Shown here one piece after another: positions 27,247-35,425 of a stretch of 64,000 bases of DNA. Both the position numbers and the translations under genes were made by a program. Location of the stretch: NCBI RefSeq assembly GCF_000756665.1, contig NZ_ARXV01000007.1, forward strand, positions 1 through 64,000, given 5' to 3'. Under the pieces are notes generated by a model. The model saw only the letters and a list, made by a program, of their open reading frames with translations, was not told the DNA's origin and searched no databases. The DNA comes from Alcanivorax nanhaiticus (GTDB taxonomy: Bacteria > Pseudomonadota > Gammaproteobacteria > Pseudomonadales > Alcanivoracaceae). How positions within the stretch are numbered: the stretch's first letter is position 1; every line of letters begins with the position of its first letter.

Positions 27247-27530
27247 AGCACCACTAGCGCCCAATCAACGTTGAGTGATCATTAAATACCAAACGGCTTT
27301 CTTTGTGGGAGCACATGCTTGCATGGCGAATGCCTGATGCGCGGCGTCACCATGTTGTGCGTAAACTATTGAATGTGGCAGCAAGCAGCCTTTTCGTCGT
27401 AATAAAGAGCGCAGGCGACGTGCTCGTTTTGGTCTGCAATGCGTCGACAGGAAGTTGTCCCCTGCTGTGCAGGTGTCTGCGGAAAGAAAAAATAATGATT
27501 AAATATCAGATTGTTATGAATAAATAAAGA

Positions 27531-27570
27531 CGATAACATTTTAAATGTTATCGTTGCTAAAAATGTTATC
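27531..27570. promoter_or_regulatory. Palindromic operator of the AbiE-like operon
   Basis: A 23-bp palindrome (27531-27553) has 11-bp arms reading CGATAACATTT and its complement around one central base. A third half-site, AAATGTTATC, follows at 27561-27570, 8 bp before the start codon. The position overlaps the expected promoter and start region and implies autorepression by the encoded winged-helix protein. Confidence 0.75.
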
Positions 27571-27578
27571 ATGAACTC

Positions 27579-28589
27579 ATGAAGACGCTACTTACCCAAT
27601 TTCAGACTTATCTCAACAGCATGACCGGATTGCAAGTTGAGGGGCGGCCATTGACGGCGGCAGGTCTGCCTCACTATCTGGGGCAGGCTTATGCGCTGTA
27701 TGCCCTTGAGATCGAAGGCCGTTCGGTGTTGGGTATTGCGCTGCGCGAACCGGAGGGCTTCCAGCCCGCTCAGTTTGAAAAGCAGCTTCCCCGACTACTG
27801 AACGTATCCGGGCCGGTGGATGGCTACTGTGTCATCGCCTCTGCGCTGTCTGGCTACGTCCGGCAACGCTTGATAGCACGGCGTATTCCCATGGTGATTC
27901 CGGGGCGGCAGATCAACTGGCCCATGCTGGGTGCTGTGGTCGAACCGCGTAGCAGCGACAAGCCGTTGCCGGTTCCTGGTGATCCGCTCAAGCCTGCCAC
28001 CCAGCTTGTTATCCTTCATGCCCTTAATAGTGGCGAGACACAGCCGGTGACAGCCAGAGCACTAACGCAGACCCTGGGCTATACCCCCATGACCATGAGC
28101 CGCGCTCTGGATGACATCGAAGCCAATAATCTGGGGCGAGTTACTCGTGTGGGGCGGGAGCGGCAGCTGGATTTTCCGGATGGCCTGCCGGCACTCTGGC
28201 AGCGTGCCCAGCCGCTGATGCGAGATCCTGTGCGCGATACCGTCAGGGTCTGGAAAGAGGCATTGCCTGAGCAGGCGCTGTATTGTGCTGGCGAGTCGGC
28301 GCTGGCCAGGCGAACCCTGCTGGCCGCACCCAACGAACCGGTGTGGGCCATCGGCCGCCACGCGTGGAAACCGTTGGCCAAAACACTCGAACCGATTCCC
28401 ATCCCGGAACCGGGAGCGGTGCAGCTGCAACTCTGGCGCTATGAGCCGGGGGTACTGGCGAGCGATGGTGTCGTCGATCCCTTTTCCCTTTATCTGAATT
28501 TACGAGAAACCCGCGATGAACGCATCCAGATGGAACTGGATGCCATGATGGAGGAGATTCATGGTCAAAGGACTGGACCGCTTTCGTGA
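27579..28589 (+). CDS. Type IV antitoxin-like winged-helix protein (AbiEi-like)
   Basis: This is a 336-residue protein. The N-terminal half (1-130) is an alpha/beta domain ending VIPGRQINWPMLGAVVEPR. A winged helix-turn-helix follows (about 140-195), with ALNSGETQPVTARALTQTLGYTPMTMSRALDDIE. The C-terminal part resembles the AbiEi regulatory domain. Its 3' end overlaps the nucleotidyltransferase gene by 29 bp, so the two are translationally coupled. The palindromic operator upstream fits autoregulation, as in AbiE systems. Classical AbiEi has its helix-turn-helix at the N-terminus; here it is internal, so this is a variant architecture. Confidence 0.75.
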   Translation: MKTLLTQFQTYLNSMTGLQVEGRPLTAAGLPHYLGQAYALYALEIEGRSVLGIALREPEGFQPAQFEKQLPRLLNVSGPVDGYCVIASALSGYVRQRLIARRIPMVIPGRQINWPMLGAVVEPRSSDKPLPVPGDPLKPATQLVILHALNSGETQPVTARALTQTLGYTPMTMSRALDDIEANNLGRVTRVGRERQLDFPDGLPALWQRAQPLMRDPVRDTVRVWKEALPEQALYCAGESALARRTLLAAPNEPVWAIGRHAWKPLAKTLEPIPIPEPGAVQLQLWRYEPGVLASDGVVDPFSLYLNLRETRDERIQMELDAMMEEIHGQRTGPLS

Positions 28590-29340
28590 GCACTTTGAAA
28601 GCTACAAGGATCGTTACGTCCTGATCGGCGGTGTCGCTACCTGGCTGGCGCTGGATGAAGCTGGTCTCGACGCCCGCGCCACCCGCGATCTGGATATCGT
28701 GCTTTGCATCGAAGCGCTCGATGCGGAATTTGCAGAGCACTTCTGGGCCTTCATCCGAGACGGGGAATACGCGATACAGGAAAAATCAGGGGGCGGTAGA
28801 GTGTTCTATCGCTTCAGTCGCCCTGGTCAGGGCGACTATCCCGACATGCTGGAACTGTTCTCCCGCAAACCGGATGAACTGGTGCTTGGTGATGACAGTC
28901 ATCTGACCCCAATCCCGGTGGAAGACGACGTCTCCAGCCTGTCTGCCATTCTTCTGGATGATGACTACTATCACTGGCTGCACGCTAACGTGACAGAGCA
29001 GGGTGGCGTGTCGGTAATCGATGAGCGCTGCCTGATCCCCCTCAAGGCTAAAGCCTGGTTAGACCTGACCGAACGCAAGGCCAAAGGTGAAAACGTGGAT
29101 AGTCGCAATATCAAAAAACATTGCAGTGATGTGTTAAGACTCTTCCAGCTGCTGACGCCAGACACGCGTATCGAACTGCCTGCCTCCATAGAGAATGACC
29201 TGGCGCGTTTTCTTGATCAGGCGGGGCCGCAAATCAATGACGGTCGGTTAAAAAGCCTGGGCATCAGAGGGGTCACCGCTGACGTCGTGACTGATCGGAT
29301 TCGGGATTACTTTGCGCGGACAGAGAATGGCAAGGGATGA
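28561..29340 (+). CDS. Nucleotidyltransferase toxin-like protein (AbiEii/MNT type)
   Basis: This 259-residue protein has an N-terminal DNA polymerase beta-like nucleotidyltransferase core: VLIGGVATWLAL (GG motif, about 21-32) and ARATRDLDIVLC (the DxD motif, about 40-51). These are the type IV toxin features, and a C-terminal helical domain follows. In the AbiE family the toxin transfers nucleotides to tRNA and the phage-triggered response stops growth. The DxD aspartates are present, so it looks active. The overlapping upstream regulator gene is the expected antitoxin. Confidence 0.8.
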   Translation: MVKGLDRFREHFESYKDRYVLIGGVATWLALDEAGLDARATRDLDIVLCIEALDAEFAEHFWAFIRDGEYAIQEKSGGGRVFYRFSRPGQGDYPDMLELFSRKPDELVLGDDSHLTPIPVEDDVSSLSAILLDDDYYHWLHANVTEQGGVSVIDERCLIPLKAKAWLDLTERKAKGENVDSRNIKKHCSDVLRLFQLLTPDTRIELPASIENDLARFLDQAGPQINDGRLKSLGIRGVTADVVTDRIRDYFARTENGKG

Positions 29341-29356
29341 CCATGACCATCATGAT

Positions 29357-29381
29357 GATCCCTGCCGGATAGGCAGGGATC
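29357..29381. other. 10-bp stem hairpin between convergent genes
   Basis: GATCCCTGCC, a 5-nt loop, and its exact complement lie between the toxin gene and the convergent secreted-protein gene. There is no T-tract on either strand, so it is at most a weak or Rho-assisted terminator. Confidence 0.5.
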
Positions 29382-29390
29382 TTGAGGGGG

Positions 29391-30101
29391 CTACGGCAAG
29401 CTGTATTCCACCTTGCAGCCGTGCAGTTTCAGAACATCACCTGCATCCACGTCAGATGCATAATCGGAACTCACCATCAGCGTATAGGCAAACTGAGAAT
29501 TGTCGATGATCAGATCATTCGGCTCCGGTGTGTTTGGTGCGCCTGTGATGGTCTGCAGGCCTACGTTAATAGAGTTCTGAGAAATACGGTAAATCACATC
29601 CAGATTCGCCGTGCTCAGGTCCAGGCGTCGTAAGGATACATTGGAAAAGAAGGTGTCCTCGGTGGTGCCGTAGATGTTGTCATTTACCAGGCAGGACAGA
29701 CCACTGACGGTTGCCCCTTGAGGTAAATGAAGCGGCGCGGACATCTGGCAGCCAACCGACTTCGCCCAGAAAAGATCAAAATACGCGTAGGTCCCAAGGC
29801 GGCTCATCTGACAAGCCGAACTGGGGTTGGTATTGGCCCGCCACTCAGAAAACGCAAACGCCGAAAGCGACACCGCCCCATCCAGCAGCTTCGCTTCCAG
29901 ATCCGTAATCCGCTGATCATTATCATCTACCGCGGTCTTTACCGAATCGAAATTCCCGTTCACCTCTTCCGCCAATGCCGGAGTGTTCGGCACAAATGTC
30001 GTCAGCCCGGTCACCTCCGAAGCTGTAACAGGAGCCGAAAGAGAAATCGCCAGCAGTGCCAGCGAACCGTTAACGGCATAAAAATATCGACGCGAACTCA
30101 T
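29391..30101 (-). CDS. Secreted protein with N-terminal coiled-coil motif
   Basis: This 236-residue protein has a signal peptide (about residues 1-27, cleavage near VTASE), then TTFVPNTPALAEEVNGNF and DSVKTAVDDNDQRITDLEAK, a short coiled-coil motif common in exported bacterial proteins. A beta-rich C-terminal domain with several Cys follows. The ATG at 30101 forms an ATGA overlap with the upstream lipoprotein gene and has GAGGGGGA at suitable spacing. Function is unknown; it is likely extracytoplasmic or surface-associated. Confidence 0.7.
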   Translation of the reverse strand: MSSRRYFYAVNGSLALLAISLSAPVTASEVTGLTTFVPNTPALAEEVNGNFDSVKTAVDDNDQRITDLEAKLLDGAVSLSAFAFSEWRANTNPSSACQMSRLGTYAYFDLFWAKSVGCQMSAPLHLPQGATVSGLSCLVNDNIYGTTEDTFFSNVSLRRLDLSTANLDVIYRISQNSINVGLQTITGAPNTPEPNDLIIDNSQFAYTLMVSSDYASDVDAGDVLKLHGCKVEYSLP

Positions 30102-30283
30102 TGCCATTCCCCCTCATTCCAATTTGCGTTATTCCATTCCACTTCGGTGCTGGTGTCCGGTGTGCCGGAAGATGCCGGCGGTGGTGAATCGGAACTGGAT
30201 GAGCCTCCGCATCCGTTTAGCAAAAACAGAAAAGTACAGAGCACGCCGGTCAAACCGGCGCGTTTGCCTGGATATCGTTTCAT
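30098..30283 (-). CDS. Small lipoprotein
   Basis: This 61-residue protein has a basic start, one hydrophobic stretch and the lipobox LLNGC (Cys near residue 25), followed by a Gly/Ser/Pro-rich tail with EVEWNNANWNEGEWQ. It is translationally coupled to the secreted-protein gene. The tail composition suggests a disordered linker. Function is unknown. Confidence 0.7.
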   Translation of the reverse strand: MKRYPGKRAGLTGVLCTFLFLLNGCGGSSSSDSPPPASSGTPDTSTEVEWNNANWNEGEWQ

Positions 30284-30433
30284 GATGCCCCCGTGGGTTT
30301 CCTTGGCTTGTGGTATTGCCTTTCTCCACCGTAAAGCGGTGAGTAAAGGCTCGCCAACGAGGCGGTCACAGTTTTCAGGGAGGATCCCGGTAGCTGTTCC
30401 GTTAAACAGGGTGTTGAACTGTCGTCGCAGGGG
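30284..30433. other. 150-bp region upstream of the lipoprotein gene
   Basis: On the minus strand this leader contains two short hairpins (CTCG-TTGG-CGAG and CACCG-CTTTA-CGGTG). I considered a riboswitch but could not match any class I know. No gene is seen. Confidence 0.4.
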
Positions 30434-31336
30434 TCAGTCTCTGCTCTCACTGCTGGTGGTCGCCACCACCGGCTCACGCGAAAAAATGCCGATAATCGGG
30501 GTGCCCTGGGCCTGCAGAATGGGTTCGATATCCCGGTGCAGGGCGTGGTACTGGTAAAACGGCACGCGCGGAAAAAGATGGTGAATCGAATGCAGGTTCT
30601 GACCCAGCCAGAACCACTCCAGCGGTTTCATCCAGCGCGGCATGATCAGGCTGTTGGTATTGCGGTAACGCTCGCTCACCTTGTGCGGGTGGTGCGGGCG
30701 GTAGGCAAACCAGTAGGCAGTGAACAGCCCACCCGTGTAGTAGCCCAGCAGCAACACCACCGCCGTACCCGGTTGATCCACCATCACCAGAAAGGCAATC
30801 CGCCACCCCAGCGACACGGCCAACTCAGTGCAGTAAATCAGTTTCTCTTTCAGCGAGGCGCTGCCCCAGCTGTGCTGCACAAAGAACGTATTCTGAATCC
30901 ACTGAAAACGCAGCCCGGCGATGATCATCGCCAAGGGGTTTTTCTGCATGCCGCTGACCACAAAATCCGGGTCCTTGTCCGGCTGGTTGGTATAGCGGTG
31001 GTGCGTGAAGTGCTCAATGCGGTGCGAGGCATAAGGAATCGCAATGATCGGCGCCACCAGATAGCCGCACAGGTCGTTGATCCACTTGCGGCGATCGTCC
31101 TGGCCATGAATATTGCCGTGGGCTGCTTCGTGTAAAGGCGTGTAGGACATATACGTCAGCGCCGCCACCAGCAGGAAGGCAGGTAAGGCAGGCAGGGAGC
31201 CATTGGCAAACAGTAACAGCGTGGCAACAAAGGCCACCACCACGGCCAACGTGAGCGCAATTGTCGGCCACGCGGTTTTGCCCATATAGTGTTTCGCGCA
31301 GGCAATGGCCTGCTTGTTCAAGGTTGCCGGGTCCAT
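30434..31336 (-). CDS. Membrane fatty acid desaturase family protein
   Basis: This 300-residue di-iron membrane enzyme has the three histidine clusters HEAAHGN (about 69-75), HRIEHFTHHRYTN (about 106-118) and HSIHHLFPRVPF (about 251-262), set between hydrophobic segments at about 25-65, 90-100, 180 and 200. This family includes acyl desaturases and beta-carotene hydroxylase-like enzymes; the substrate is unsettled. A divergent AraC regulator gene starts 67 bp away from its start codon, hinting at regulation by a fatty acid or other hydrophobic signal. Confidence 0.85.
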   Translation of the reverse strand: MDPATLNKQAIACAKHYMGKTAWPTIALTLAVVVAFVATLLLFANGSLPALPAFLLVAALTYMSYTPLHEAAHGNIHGQDDRRKWINDLCGYLVAPIIAIPYASHRIEHFTHHRYTNQPDKDPDFVVSGMQKNPLAMIIAGLRFQWIQNTFFVQHSWGSASLKEKLIYCTELAVSLGWRIAFLVMVDQPGTAVVLLLGYYTGGLFTAYWFAYRPHHPHKVSERYRNTNSLIMPRWMKPLEWFWLGQNLHSIHHLFPRVPFYQYHALHRDIEPILQAQGTPIIGIFSREPVVATTSSESRD

Positions 31337-31460
31337 GGTGCTGCCTCTCGTGGTTATTATGGTTTCAGACTAGGCCGGCACCCCCACAATCAGAATAGCC
31401 GCCGTGGCCAATCACCCTGCAGAAGTGGCCAGCGCTAACGGCGGAACAGCGGAACGGGCA

Positions 31461-32471
31461 ATGCAACACAGCGACGACACCCTCCACCCGGTGGCCATCA
31501 GCCAGGTGATGCTCAACTTTGCCCAACGCCATGGCATCGACAGGCAGACCTGCCTGCTCGGCACCGGCATAGCCGATGACGCCCTTTCCAGCGGAGAAGG
31601 ATTGGTCACCCGCACCCAGGAAATGCGCCTGATCGAAAACCTGATGCTGGCCCTGCCGGACGACGGCGCCTGGGGCTTCGAACTGGGCCTGCAATACAAT
31701 TTGGCGACCTTCGGGGTGTGGGGCTTCGCCCTGCGCACCTGCAAGACCCTGCGTGAAGCGGCCATCCTGGGGGTGCGCTATCTTCCACTCAGCACCGCCT
31801 ACTGCCGCATCGAACTGGTGGAAGACGACGACACCTTTGGCATCACCTTTGATCCGGACCCCATCCCGCCGCACCTGCGCCAGTTTCTGCTCGAGCGAGA
31901 CATGGCCACGGCCCTGAATCTGGTGCGGGAAATCACCCTGCAAGGCGTGGACTTTCGCGCCATCGACCTGACCGGTCAGCCCGATGTCAGTGCCCTGGCC
32001 ATCCAGGAAGAATGTGGCGTGCAACCCACCTTCGCCGCCCGCAGCAACCGCATCCTGGTGAACCGCGCCGGCGCCAGCCAGCCCTTCCCTGGCTATGACC
32101 CGGTGCTCACCCGCATGCTCGAACAGCAATGCCAGCAGCGCATGGACACCGTAGAAAACAGCGGCATCGCCGGCAAAGTGCGCCAGCAACTACTGGGCGA
32201 ACTGGGCCTCGGCGCCACCCTCAACGACATGGCCAGCGCCCTGGCCCTGTCCTCACGTAGCCTGCGCCGTAAACTGGAACAGGAAGGCACCAGCTACCGC
32301 GATCTGGTAGAAGAAGAGCGCCGCCAACTGGCCCTGCAACTGCTCACCAGCACCACCATGAAAATTGAAGAAGTCGCCGCCCACCTCGCCTACACCGACG
32401 CCGGCGGCTTCGTCCGCGCTTTTCGCCGCTGGCAGGGCTGTTCTCCCAGCGAGTACCGGGATAAGAATTAA
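31461..32471 (+). CDS. AraC-family transcriptional regulator
   Basis: This is a 336-residue regulator. The N-terminal arabinose-binding-like domain (PF12625 pattern) contains EMRLIENLMLALPDDGAWGFELGLQYN. The C-terminal AraC double helix-turn-helix has LNDMASALALSSRSLRRKLEQEGTSYRDLVEEER and EEVAAHLAYTDAGGFVRAFRRWQGCSPSEYR. A GTG at 31404 is an alternative start, but the ATG at 31461 has a GGAACGGG-like site. Divergent from the desaturase gene, its likely target. Confidence 0.85.
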   Translation: MQHSDDTLHPVAISQVMLNFAQRHGIDRQTCLLGTGIADDALSSGEGLVTRTQEMRLIENLMLALPDDGAWGFELGLQYNLATFGVWGFALRTCKTLREAAILGVRYLPLSTAYCRIELVEDDDTFGITFDPDPIPPHLRQFLLERDMATALNLVREITLQGVDFRAIDLTGQPDVSALAIQEECGVQPTFAARSNRILVNRAGASQPFPGYDPVLTRMLEQQCQQRMDTVENSGIAGKVRQQLLGELGLGATLNDMASALALSSRSLRRKLEQEGTSYRDLVEEERRQLALQLLTSTTMKIEEVAAHLAYTDAGGFVRAFRRWQGCSPSEYRDKN

Positions 32472-32707
32472 CCCCAAATCTGCATGGCTCCTCCGGTTGC
32501 GGCGAGGACGTCATGCCATGACAGCTTCTCGCTCTGCTGCAGAAAGCTGCTCAGAGCTCAGAGCTATCGAGTCTCTGTGGGAGTCAGCCTGCTGGCGATT
32601 TTTCGCGGTGCTTCCATTGCGAAGAAGGCCGCAGAGATGCGGCCCTTCATGATTGCCGTCGAGCAACAGGCCAGCAGAATGAATGGATGCGGCATACCCA
32701 GAAGCGT
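32472..32707. repeat. Intergenic region with REP-like sequence
   Basis: A REP-like unit (GTGGGAGTCAGCCTGCTGGC, 32577-32596, followed by GATTTTTCGCGG) lies between the convergent AraC and WYL genes. The rest shows no gene. This marks the left border of the defence island. Confidence 0.5.
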
Positions 32708-33589
32708 TCACTTCCACAACCACTTCTTAACCACATCAAAATTCCCCAGCACCACCTGCTGCGCCTCCGGCCCACGATGGTCCTGATCATCCAGCCGCAG
32801 CAGCTGAACAATGTAATTCGCCATGGCGGCCCGGCAGGGGATGGATAATGCGCCTCGCGTCATTCCGTAATCACGGGCAATGACTTTCTGCTGTGCATCA
32901 GAAAGGCGCGGATCGGGCACCACCTTCAAGGTCAGTGATTTTTGCCAGGCTTTGTCCTGGTCTGCATCCTGCTCGCCGGGCAGGGTGATCTCCGGCTTGT
33001 CCATAATCCGGCTCAGTACAAAATCCCGGTAATCGCTGTTCTTTTCACACCAGGCTCGCACATGCCAGCGCATGCCGTTATGTACCACGGTATGGGGCTG
33101 AATCATCCGGTATTCAGGCTCGGGATTGTTCAGGGAGGTGTATTCAATCTCCACCCGCAACCCTTCCCGACAGGCCTGTAGGATGGGACGTAACACCGCT
33201 GGGCGAAGATCCCGTGAGGGTGGCCGCAACACTTCGGTATTCAGCTCGCGTACGTCCAGTGCCTCGAAGGCGCAGCTCAGATCTTCCCGGGCATGCATCA
33301 TCTGAAGATACTCATCGGCTTGGCCGCGAGTGAATACCGGTTTGAAACCGGTGGCTGGCTTATAGCCTTTGAGTGACAGGTCATACTCCAGATTGCCCGG
33401 CGCATACTCATTCAGATAAAGATTGATATCTTTACTGGCCTGCTGGCGCCCAATGCCGAAGGCGCGCACCAGATGATTGGTCGTCAGTCGCCCTTCCCAC
33501 AGGGCAATCACCTCGATCAACCGGTACCGCAATAGCAAATCCCAGCGCAGCGGCCAGTCCGCCGCATTCTTCCCCGCTGTACGCGCCAT
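32708..33589 (-). CDS. WYL-domain transcriptional regulator (BrxR/CapW-like)
   Basis: This 293-residue protein starts at an ATG with GGAG 6 bp upstream (33589). An N-terminal winged helix (RLIEVIALWEGRLTTNHLVRAFGIGRQQASKDINLYL) is followed by a WYL domain, with RVEIEYTSLNNPEPEYRMIQPHTVVHNGMRWHVRAWCEKNSDYRDFVLSRI, and a C-terminal WCX-like extension. Such regulators repress phage-defence operons and are thought to sense a nucleic acid or nucleotide signal. It stands at the left edge of the defence island, divergent from the zinc-ribbon and HExxH genes. Confidence 0.8.
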   Translation of the reverse strand: MARTAGKNAADWPLRWDLLLRYRLIEVIALWEGRLTTNHLVRAFGIGRQQASKDINLYLNEYAPGNLEYDLSLKGYKPATGFKPVFTRGQADEYLQMMHAREDLSCAFEALDVRELNTEVLRPPSRDLRPAVLRPILQACREGLRVEIEYTSLNNPEPEYRMIQPHTVVHNGMRWHVRAWCEKNSDYRDFVLSRIMDKPEITLPGEQDADQDKAWQKSLTLKVVPDPRLSDAQQKVIARDYGMTRGALSIPCRAAMANYIVQLLRLDDQDHRGPEAQQVVLGNFDVVKKWLWK

Positions 33590-33746
33590 GTTGTGCTCCA
33601 AAAAGCGACACATGCCGAAAGGCGACATGTTCATGTAGTCAGTATTGGCATGACGATAGTAAATGCATAATGTGGAGCTGTCATCAAGGGTTTGATGAGA
33701 CCGCAGCAGGGATGCTGCACATTCAGCAAAAAGGAAGTTGCAGGCT

Positions 33747-34070
33747 ATGGTGAGTTGTTCTCGGTGCGGGAAGACAGGCGGTAAAGAACAGGTCTCAGGC
33801 AAAGGACTCAGTCTGGTTACGCTTTCCTGTGAAGAAGGGATGGGGAGTGGCCGTGTTTTGGTGTATTGCCAGGAGTGCTGGATCGCAATGGCCGACTGTG
33901 TCGCCGAGGTGATACCGCTGGAGATGGTCAGCCCCGGCGTCCTGCTGGACCTATATCGCACCGGCAAAACCACTTCTGATCCGTTCACTGCCTGCCAGTT
34001 GGTTTTTGGCCATGCGAAGCCTGAGTTGGTGCGAGAGGCGCAGGCGTTAATCAATTCTCAATGCGGCTAG
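33747..34070 (+). CDS. Small protein with Cys pairs (possible zinc ribbon)
   Basis: This 107-residue protein begins MVSCSRCGKTGGKEQ and has a second pair, YCQEC, near residue 43. Two CxxC pairs suggest a zinc ribbon. The ATG at 33747 has AAGGAAG 9 bp upstream; the in-frame TTG at 33738 is less likely. The gene is divergent from the WYL regulator and 13 bp before the HExxH gene, so the two probably form an operon controlled by it. No function is known. Confidence 0.6.
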   Translation: MVSCSRCGKTGGKEQVSGKGLSLVTLSCEEGMGSGRVLVYCQECWIAMADCVAEVIPLEMVSPGVLLDLYRTGKTTSDPFTACQLVFGHAKPELVREAQALINSQCG

Positions 34071-34083
34071 CTGGAGGCGACAG

Positions 34084-34527
34084 ATGAAAGATCTGAACTC
34101 TTATCTTCACCTGGTCGTCCTGTGGGCCAAAAAGCACCACGACCTGATCCAGGAGCAGGGCGCCGAGCTGAACGAAGAAGGCATGGAAATGGCCAGAAGC
34201 GTTGGGGTGGCAGAGCCCGAACGCATTCGCATCATGCTGGTGGACGAGATTCCCTTCCAGGAAGATCCGGTGGTCTACAGCCTGGCAAAGAGCGTCGGCA
34301 TGCTCAGCGGCCAGGTCTCGGGCATCACTTTCGGCCACTCCATCTACATCGTCAAAGCGTGCCAGTCCGCCCGGCTCTACAGCCACGAATTCCGCCACGT
34401 TCACCAATACGAAGTGCTCGGCTCCATCGGTGCCTTCATGGATGTGTACCTCGAGCAGGTCATGACATTCGGCTACCACCAGGCGCCCCTGGAGAAGGAC
34501 GCTCGCCAGTTTGAGGCAGGGCCCTGA
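34084..34527 (+). CDS. HExxH-motif protein, possible metallopeptidase-like domain
   Basis: This 147-residue protein contains SHEFRHVHQYE (about residues 100-110), an HExxH zinc motif. About 35 residues later APLEKDARQFE carries a Glu that could serve as third ligand. Short proteins of this pattern occur as uncharacterised metallopeptidase-like families. There is no signal peptide. It is tightly linked to the zinc-ribbon gene. It might process a partner protein in the island, but that is inference. Confidence 0.6.
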   Translation: MKDLNSYLHLVVLWAKKHHDLIQEQGAELNEEGMEMARSVGVAEPERIRIMLVDEIPFQEDPVVYSLAKSVGMLSGQVSGITFGHSIYIVKACQSARLYSHEFRHVHQYEVLGSIGAFMDVYLEQVMTFGYHQAPLEKDARQFEAGP

Positions 34528-34766
34528 CAGGTAGGAGTGCTTGTCGAGGTGCGGACCACTCGCCCGTAGGAGCCCTGCATGTCCTTTAGGGTATGCCTGC
34601 GGGCGATCCTCAAACCTGACGGACCCGTTCATGAAAAAGTACCAAAGGACACTAGACCTCACACCCGAATGTGATACTGTCCACAAAAACAATGAACAAG
34701 CTTCACGGCTAGCCAGGAAGGCGGCGATGGCATCGTTTTGATGTCATTCAGGGGAAAGGAAGAATC
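34528..34766. repeat. REP-like unit and HEPN-gene promoter region
   Basis: A REP-like unit (CGTAGGAGCCCTGCATGTCC … GGTATGCCTGCGGGCGATCC, 34565-34613) precedes an AT-richer stretch (34630-34700) that must hold the promoter of the HEPN-led operon. An ATACTG -10-like hexamer lies near 34673. No gene is seen. Confidence 0.5.
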
Positions 34767-35423
34767 ATGGGGATCGACTACAACACACTCAAGAACCGTC
34801 AGCGACAGGAAAGGGTTAACTACCCCGACAACCTGGCCCTGCGCCTCCACCGCGCCCTCAGCTGGCTCAACCGCGCCGAGCAGGAAGCCGACCCGGACAG
34901 CCGCTTTATCTTCCTGTGGATCGCCTTCAACGCGGCCTACGCTACGGATATTGATCACCGCGAAGGCCTCAGTGAACAGCGCACCTTCAATGCCTTCCTG
35001 GAAAAGCTTCAGGCACTGGATACTACACATCGCCTTAATAATTTGGTCTGGGATGCCTACCCCAACGCCATTCGGGTGCTGCTGGATAACCCCTACGTTT
35101 TTTCCTGCTTCTGGGATTACCAGAAAGGCCAGAAAACCGAAGACCAGTGGAAACACAGCTTCGACGCCGCCAAAAAAGCCGCCAACACCGCCCTGGCCAA
35201 ACAGGACACACCACGCCTGCTGGCCATCGTCCTCAGCCGTATCTACACCCTGCGCAACCAGCTTATCCACGGCGGTGCCACCTGGGATAGCCGCGTCAAC
35301 CGCGACCAGATTCGTGACTGCGTGAACATCATGGGCGAGCTGGTGCCAGCGGTAATCGAAATCATGATGGATAGCCCGAACACCCTGTGGGGAGAGGCGA
35401 GTTATCCGGTGGTTCAGGTCTAG
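34767..35423 (+). CDS. HEPN-like protein leading the helicase–Mrr–Hsd operon
   Basis: This 218-residue all-helical protein contains an R-N-x3-H signature, RNQLIH (R163 to H168, context IYTLRNQLIHGGATWDSRV), typical of HEPN RNase-type domains. A helical N-terminus with RFIFLWIAFNAAY also matches Apea/HEPN families found beside defence genes. It has a good AGGAAG ribosome-binding site. It ends 2 bp before the next start. An RNase or sensor role is inferred from the motif and context. Confidence 0.7.
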   Translation: MGIDYNTLKNRQRQERVNYPDNLALRLHRALSWLNRAEQEADPDSRFIFLWIAFNAAYATDIDHREGLSEQRTFNAFLEKLQALDTTHRLNNLVWDAYPNAIRVLLDNPYVFSCFWDYQKGQKTEDQWKHSFDAAKKAANTALAKQDTPRLLAIVLSRIYTLRNQLIHGGATWDSRVNRDQIRDCVNIMGELVPAVIEIMMDSPNTLWGEASYPVVQV

Positions 35424-35425
35424 CC

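Noticed and set aside
30284-30433. Riboswitch in the lipoprotein leader
   Set aside because: Two short hairpins are present but no conserved core of a known class could be matched by eye.
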